Below, piece after piece: positions 59,816 to 64,000 of a stretch of DNA of 64,000 nucleotides; position 1 is the stretch's first letter; every line of letters begins with the position of its first letter. The notes below the pieces were generated by a model. That model made no database searches, was not told the DNA's origin, and worked only from the letters and a program-made list of their open reading frames with translations. Location: positions 62,001 through 126,000 of the forward strand of contig NZ_PVTZ01000002.1 in NCBI RefSeq assembly GCF_003003125.1, given 5' to 3'. The translations under genes were made by a program, and so were the position numbers. This DNA is from Laceyella sediminis (GTDB taxonomy: Bacteria; Bacillota; Bacilli; Thermoactinomycetales; Thermoactinomycetaceae).

Positions 59816-61585
59816 TTATCTGACTTGAACCGTTGTCTCTTCATCATCATCGTGTCTGTTTCCGTAATATATCGCTTCTCCTCCTGTGTGAGGCACATTG
59901 GTATGGATATTGGAAGGTAGCAATAACATTCGCCCCAACTCTTCGTGATGGTGCCACGTAAACCCAAAATACTCGTTTCCCTTTTCCACCCAACTTATAA
60001 AAATGCTTTCAACATCTTGCTTCAGTTTATCACGAGCCACAATTTCCTTGTATAATTCAGGGCAGGGCTCTCCGCGTATGACCTTATTAATGTACGCTTC
60101 CAGAACGTTGCTCTGGATGTGAGGCAGATGTTGTTGCAACGTGCTCTTTATGCCTGAATTATCAAAAAATGCCCTATATTTTCTGCATAATCTGTTTTTT
60201 GACCCTCCGTATTTGATCGTATTCAACGCAAGATCCAATAATTTGGCCCTATATTTTTGATCACGATCTATTTTATCCCTGACCATGATATTTAGAATAT
60301 GGAACTGTCTTTTTTCAGGAATTTGGTAGTGTCTGACTGCAAGCTGAAACTCATCATATTTAAATGGAGTAAAGTCAGGGAATTTATCCACTTGCACATT
60401 AAATTCCTTATATCCTGTTTCGTCATTCCCTATGACAACTTTTTTCGTTTTTCCATAATACTCCCTTCCTGTGAGGGAAATTTTCTCCCCTTTATAGTTA
60501 ATGACCTCGTATGCGCCATTCGCATTTTTCTTGTCGCTTACTTGGCCTGCGTTTTTATGAATTTTGGGATATTTATTACCTTCCGCCCATCGCTTTGCCA
60601 CATCTGCCCTTATTCCCCATTTGATCAACAGTTGTCTTAATTGCTCTATTTCCGCATCCGTTGCCGGTGTAAACTCTCTATATGGTGATTCTATGCCTAC
60701 AGGCATAATAAAACATGCGCAATTGGCATGTATAGGTGGAGCAAGCACATCTTCTTTGATGTTCATTACTTTATCGTCAATTTGGATGATGTCTCCCTCT
60801 CTGGCAAACGGTTCTCCCACTTTTTTATTCTCTTCACTCATCCGGCGACAAAAGGGGCAGCTGCGACTATGGTCTTCTAAAACCCACATTTTTTCTTCAA
60901 TTCCCGCTTGCCTCATGGCATCTTCAGCAGCCAAGTTAGATATTTTGACCATTTCATAGTTGATGGTTTTCTCATCTTTTTTGGCATCGTCAATAAATTT
61001 AAGTATTTCATCCCGTAGTGTTATCAGATTTTCAGCACGGTTATAAAACTCTTTTATTTTATTTTTGTATTTTTCCATTACATATGCAGCGAATTGCTCA
61101 GACAATGACTCTAATTCATTGTCAACAAAGTGCTCCTTATCATAAGCCTCATCTGAAGCGATAACCGTTTCGGTCATGCGTGAACCTGCTTCCTCAACTA
61201 ATTTAGCCATCACCTCCCTATGTGTTTCCATGATTTCTTTTTCCAAATCTGAATACATATTTTCAACATATTCATAAAAACGTTTTTTTTCCCCTCTCGC
61301 AAAAGGTCGATTATTAGGCTGACTATTCACATTTGTTCTCCACTTATGCAATATCTCTTTAAATTGATTTGAAAAATCGATTTGGTATTTAGATTGCAAC
61401 GCGCTCAATTGATCATAAAAAATACCAAAAATCGGATCAGTCTGAGCCTTTACTTCATATGACATGAAAGTTAAAAGCTCAAAATAGTATTTGTGGCCAA
61501 ATAAAGAATCGGGTGGCAATCCCAACCCGATCCGTGCTTCATTTAATGTGATTTGATTTCTTTTGAACGCTTGAATGATGTTCAT
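59816..61585 (-). CDS. MuF-domain polymorphic toxin with WHH nuclease end
   Basis: A 589-residue protein. Residues 1-35 resemble the end of the portal protein (see findings). A long helical part follows, then the MuF-type block with HSRSCPFCRRMSEENKKVG near residue 240 and PPIHANCACFIMP near residue 288. From about 340 the sequence changes to a toxin-like region ending FTWHHHEELGRMLLLP and NVPHTGGEAIYYG, the WHH motif of HNH/EndoVII-type nucleases (W544, H545-547, H near 573). Phage MuF proteins with toxin ends are a known polymorphic toxin class packaged in virions. ATG at 61585 follows GGGGG. The gene is clearly richer in A+T than its neighbours. Confidence 0.85.
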   Translation of the reverse strand: MNIIQAFKRNQITLNEARIGLGLPPDSLFGHKYYFELLTFMSYEVKAQTDPIFGIFYDQLSALQSKYQIDFSNQFKEILHKWRTNVNSQPNNRPFARGEKKRFYEYVENMYSDLEKEIMETHREVMAKLVEEAGSRMTETVIASDEAYDKEHFVDNELESLSEQFAAYVMEKYKNKIKEFYNRAENLITLRDEILKFIDDAKKDEKTINYEMVKISNLAAEDAMRQAGIEEKMWVLEDHSRSCPFCRRMSEENKKVGEPFAREGDIIQIDDKVMNIKEDVLAPPIHANCACFIMPVGIESPYREFTPATDAEIEQLRQLLIKWGIRADVAKRWAEGNKYPKIHKNAGQVSDKKNANGAYEVINYKGEKISLTGREYYGKTKKVVIGNDETGYKEFNVQVDKFPDFTPFKYDEFQLAVRHYQIPEKRQFHILNIMVRDKIDRDQKYRAKLLDLALNTIKYGGSKNRLCRKYRAFFDNSGIKSTLQQHLPHIQSNVLEAYINKVIRGEPCPELYKEIVARDKLKQDVESIFISWVEKGNEYFGFTWHHHEELGRMLLLPSNIHTNVPHTGGEAIYYGNRHDDDEETTVQVR

Positions 61586-61600
61586 CCCATTTCCCCCTTG

Positions 61601-61634
61601 GAAAAATGAAAAAGGCGCTTTTAACCAAGCGCCT
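61601..61634 (-). terminator. Terminator between portal and toxin genes
   Basis: AGGCGCTT (61613-61620) pairs with AAGCGCCT (61627-61634) and on the minus strand TTTTTCATTTTT follows. A strong terminator inside a phage late operon is unusual. Confidence 0.85.
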
Positions 61635-61662
61635 AAGGGACTTTTCAAGTTCTCAGATCATT

Positions 61663-62922
61663 TCATTTCAGAGCTTTTACAGACTTTCCTTGCTGGCCTT
61701 TTAGTTGAAACGTATACAGGTCCCCCAACAGTTCGTCCTGTTCCAGCCCAAGCTGGGTTCGCGCCTCGTCCAGCTTCATGATCCCGGCGGTGAAGGCTCC
61801 CTGAATCCGTTCAAACTTGGCATTCACATTCTCTTGCAAGGCTTGGATCTTGCTGAGGTCAAACCGGGCGACGACCCCTTCGTGGGCCAGCAATTGGGAA
61901 GTCAGCTTGCTCTCAATCCGTCTCAAGGCGGGAATGATGGTCTCATCCCACAAGTGGCGACGCGCTTCGCTGTAATTGCTGTATTTGCCGCCGTATTTGA
62001 TCCCCACCCAGCTTGGCAACAACACCGGGTCAACCCCAAAGGCACCGCAGATGCGGGTTTCGGTCATGCTGCGCAACGCCTCAAACTCCATCTCCTGAAA
62101 CGACAAACCGATCTGCTCATACTTAAGGCCTTGACCTAAAACCGCCGGCTTAAAGCGGTTTTTCCCGCGTGAGCCGCGAAACCAATCCATCCAACGCTCA
62201 CGGGTGCGTTCCACTTCTTCTTCGCGCATCTTTTGATCGGTGGACAAGATGCCGTAGGGAACTGCCGCGTTGTTGAAAAAGGTACGGGTGAAGTCCGTCG
62301 CCTGGTTGTCGATGTTTAATTCCCTCAGCACCCGCGCGAGGGGAGACAAGCCCTCTACTTCATTCAGCGGGTCTGGAAACTTGAGATGGATGATTTGATG
62401 CGGCAAAAATTTAAACTGCTTGCCATTCAAGGAGTATTGGTAATAGCGAATCTTGTTGTTTTCGTCGAAAGCCGGCACAACCATGTCCGGGCGTAACACA
62501 TCCAGCTCCGTTACCGGGCCAAATTGGGCGTTTTTATCACGATGCAACAAAATATAAGCATTGCCTGAGGTGTTGAGGTAGGTGTGGACCAATTCCCACA
62601 GCTCATAGGTGGACAGATAGGGATTGGGACGGTTGATCAGCTGTTTCAGCCAATGGTCCGGCACCTCGACATGCCCCATCTCTGATGGCTGGTACACTTT
62701 CAGTTCCGCTTCTGGCGCAGATGTGGCGATCATGATGATACAGGCGGAAGCAATGCTGTTCTTGCGGTACCCTTCATCGGTCAATCGGCTCAAATCGTAG
62801 TGTTGATTAGTGCGAACTTGCGTCCAAGTTGTCATATAGGACGGCACAGAAGCCGCTTTCCCTTCAAGCCGATCCGCTTGTTTCTCCATAAACTGCTTGA
62901 TGCGGGTTTCCAAGTCGTACAT
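61663..62922 (-). CDS. HK97-type portal protein
   Basis: A 419-residue protein that forms the dodecameric DNA gate of the head. Family blocks are WELVHTYLNTSGNAYILLHR near residue 110, IIHLKFPDPLNEVEGLSPLA near residue 178, FFNNAAVPYGILSTDQKM near residue 217, GLSFQEMEFEALRSMTETRI near residue 278 and CGAFGVDPVLLP. It ends GIMKLDEARTQLGLEQDELL then GDLYTFQL. ATG at 62922 follows GGAGGTGAG. It lies 16 bases after the terminase gene. Confidence 0.94.
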   Translation of the reverse strand: MYDLETRIKQFMEKQADRLEGKAASVPSYMTTWTQVRTNQHYDLSRLTDEGYRKNSIASACIIMIATSAPEAELKVYQPSEMGHVEVPDHWLKQLINRPNPYLSTYELWELVHTYLNTSGNAYILLHRDKNAQFGPVTELDVLRPDMVVPAFDENNKIRYYQYSLNGKQFKFLPHQIIHLKFPDPLNEVEGLSPLARVLRELNIDNQATDFTRTFFNNAAVPYGILSTDQKMREEEVERTRERWMDWFRGSRGKNRFKPAVLGQGLKYEQIGLSFQEMEFEALRSMTETRICGAFGVDPVLLPSWVGIKYGGKYSNYSEARRHLWDETIIPALRRIESKLTSQLLAHEGVVARFDLSKIQALQENVNAKFERIQGAFTAGIMKLDEARTQLGLEQDELLGDLYTFQLKGQQGKSVKALK

Positions 62923-62938
62923 ACGACTCACCTCCACA

Positions 62939-64000
62939 TTAGATAAAAAGCTGTATAGGCTGATGTTCTTTGAGCCCCCAGCAGGCCAGCGCCAACGACA
63001 TCACACAGTCGTCGTGACCCCCAGGGGGATGGGAATAGGAGAGCTGTCTTGTCGGGGTGAGGTGAAATTGGAATGTGGACAGCTCATGAAGCAACTCCGG
63101 CAGATCGGGGAAGGTGATCGCCCGTTCCGCGATTAAAAGCGTGAGGTGTTGAATCAGTTGCTTCTTGGATATCGAGGTAAAAACGAACCCTTCCACATCA
63201 ATCCCCCGGTCATAAACGCTCTCGCAAACGGCATCCCCCACCCCTGTGGAATCCATCCACACTTTGGCGTGGTTATACCTCCGAACCAATGCTTCCAAGC
63301 GATCAATCTGCGTCTTCCAATCCACTTGGTTGAACCGTTCGAACGCCACCACATGCCTCCGGTTTACATCGATCACCGTGATGACGGAGTAATCGACATG
63401 CTTGGCAACATCAAACCCGATCACATATTCCCCGTGCTCCCGCGGCGCCTCTAGTTCCCCCTCGACACAATGGCGGATGCCGCGGAACACGCCGGCGGAT
63501 TCCTCTAAGAATTCAGCGTCAAACTCTTGCCGCACCACATCGGCTGGCAAGCTCTTTTTCACTTCCTCCAGCTCGGATGCCGGCAGGTACGGATTGCTAG
63601 CGCTGGGGAATCGAAATGATTCATAATCAGGGAAATCGCGGTCTTGGCCGCGCATGTACAAATCAAAGAACCAATTCCGCCCTTTGGGGGTGGAGATAAA
63701 CACCGCCTTGCCCTTCCGGTCGGCCAGTGCCGGGCGCAAGGCCTCTTCCCACGCCTCCCGCTTGATCATGGCCGCCTCGTCGACCACCAAAAAAGAAACG
63801 CCCTCCCCCCGGAGAGCGTCAACATTCTCAGCTGACCGAAACTCCAAGATCGAGCCGTTTTCCAACTCAATCCGCATGTAGCTTTTCAAGTCGTTCACAA
63901 CAAAATCGCGTATGGCTTGGCTGATAATGCGATATGCGATCCAAGCCTGACGGTAGTAAGGGGCCACCCACCAACACAATGCGCGTTCGTTCTCCAAGGC
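62939..64000 (-). CDS. Terminase large subunit (3' part)
   Basis: The ATPase-nuclease motor that packages phage DNA. The window holds the last 353 codons; the frame is open to the right edge, so the Walker A part is outside. Visible are the Walker B segment VSFLVVDEAAMI near the start, the coupling motif FISTPKGRNWFFDLY, and the RNase H-like nuclease with GFDVAKHVDYSVITVIDV, KVWMDSTGVGDAV and GGHDDCVMSLALA carrying its acidic metal ligands. It is upstream of the portal gene, as usual. Confidence 0.94.
   Translation of the reverse strand, partial: ALENERALCWWVAPYYRQAWIAYRIISQAIRDFVVNDLKSYMRIELENGSILEFRSAENVDALRGEGVSFLVVDEAAMIKREAWEEALRPALADRKGKAVFISTPKGRNWFFDLYMRGQDRDFPDYESFRFPSASNPYLPASELEEVKKSLPADVVRQEFDAEFLEESAGVFRGIRHCVEGELEAPREHGEYVIGFDVAKHVDYSVITVIDVNRRHVVAFERFNQVDWKTQIDRLEALVRRYNHAKVWMDSTGVGDAVCESVYDRGIDVEGFVFTSISKKQLIQHLTLLIAERAITFPDLPELLHELSTFQFHLTPTRQLSYSHPPGGHDDCVMSLALACWGLKEHQPIQLFI

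Larger units (their letters stand above)
42040..64000 (-). mobile_element. Siphovirus-like prophage, late gene region (incomplete)
   Basis: All genes from 42.1 kb to the right edge are on the minus strand, tightly packed and recognisable as phage packaging, head, tail and lysis genes. HK97-type portal, protease and capsid with a tape measure and no sheath gene point to a long non-contractile tail. The left limit is taken at the terminator after the last gene, next to the host terC locus. Integrase, repressor, replication genes and small terminase would lie beyond 64 kb. No att sequence could be identified. Confidence 0.9.

Noticed and set aside
1-64000. CRISPR arrays, tRNA and rRNA genes
   Set aside because: No regularly spaced repeats and no tRNA- or rRNA-like stretches were seen on either strand.

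Overview
The window comes from an endospore-forming, Gram-positive bacterium of the order Bacillales. It carries an alpha/beta-type SASP gene with a SigG-like promoter, MinJ and CtpB homologues, HPr kinase, and Bacillus-type LexA boxes. Base composition is slightly G+C-rich by eye. Gene content and order (hprK-lgt-ppaX-yvoF, uvrBA, minJ-ctpB-ftsXE) resemble the corresponding part of the Bacillus subtilis map. A thermoactinomycete-like genus would fit, but that is inference. No tRNA, rRNA or CRISPR array was seen.

Layout. 1-4.7 kb: end of the his operon (hisZ, start of hisG), a HAM1-type nucleotidase, an EthD-like protein, pyrD, hfq and a YolD-like gene behind a probable LexA box. 4.8-8.3 kb: an RND efflux pump with an unusual insertion. 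8.6-14.6 kb: a minus-strand run of CdaR-type regulator, MsmX/UgpC ATPase, HprK, Lgt, PpaX and a YvoF-like acetyltransferase. 14.8-18.6 kb: class D sortase, a YvlD-like membrane protein, a YcgQ/YcgR-like pair and the SASP. 18.7-33.1 kb: uvrA/uvrB, minJ, ctpB, four tandem coiled-coil M23 endopeptidases, then ftsX and ftsE (all minus strand, so FtsEX is transcribed first). 33.3-42 kb: argGH behind ARG boxes, corA, a polysaccharide deacetylase, a DUF350/glutathionylspermidine-synthase-like cluster, and a TerC-type exporter behind a Mn2+ (yybP-ykoY) riboswitch.

42.1-64 kb: the late region of a siphovirus-like prophage, all on the minus strand and running off the right edge. Read in the direction of transcription it has terminase, portal, a MuF-type toxin cassette, head-tail connectors, tail tube (two paralogues), tail chaperones with a candidate frameshift, tape measure, Dit, a fibre-like protein, Tal, a GH18 tail protein, holin and amidase. 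Unusually, the major capsid and prohead protease come last. No integrase, repressor or att site is inside the window.

The most interesting system is the cassette at 58.5-61.6 kb. It holds a MuF-like protein ending in a WHH (HNH/EndoVII-type) nuclease motif, followed by two genes whose products resemble each other and are candidate immunity proteins. The cassette is delimited by intrinsic terminators and lies where capsid and protease genes normally sit. The toxin's amino end looks like a copy of the portal's carboxyl end, which suggests how it was acquired. A second mobile signal is a 135-bp MITE-like fold-back element with TA-flanked ends, present once in the chromosomal region and once inside the prophage.
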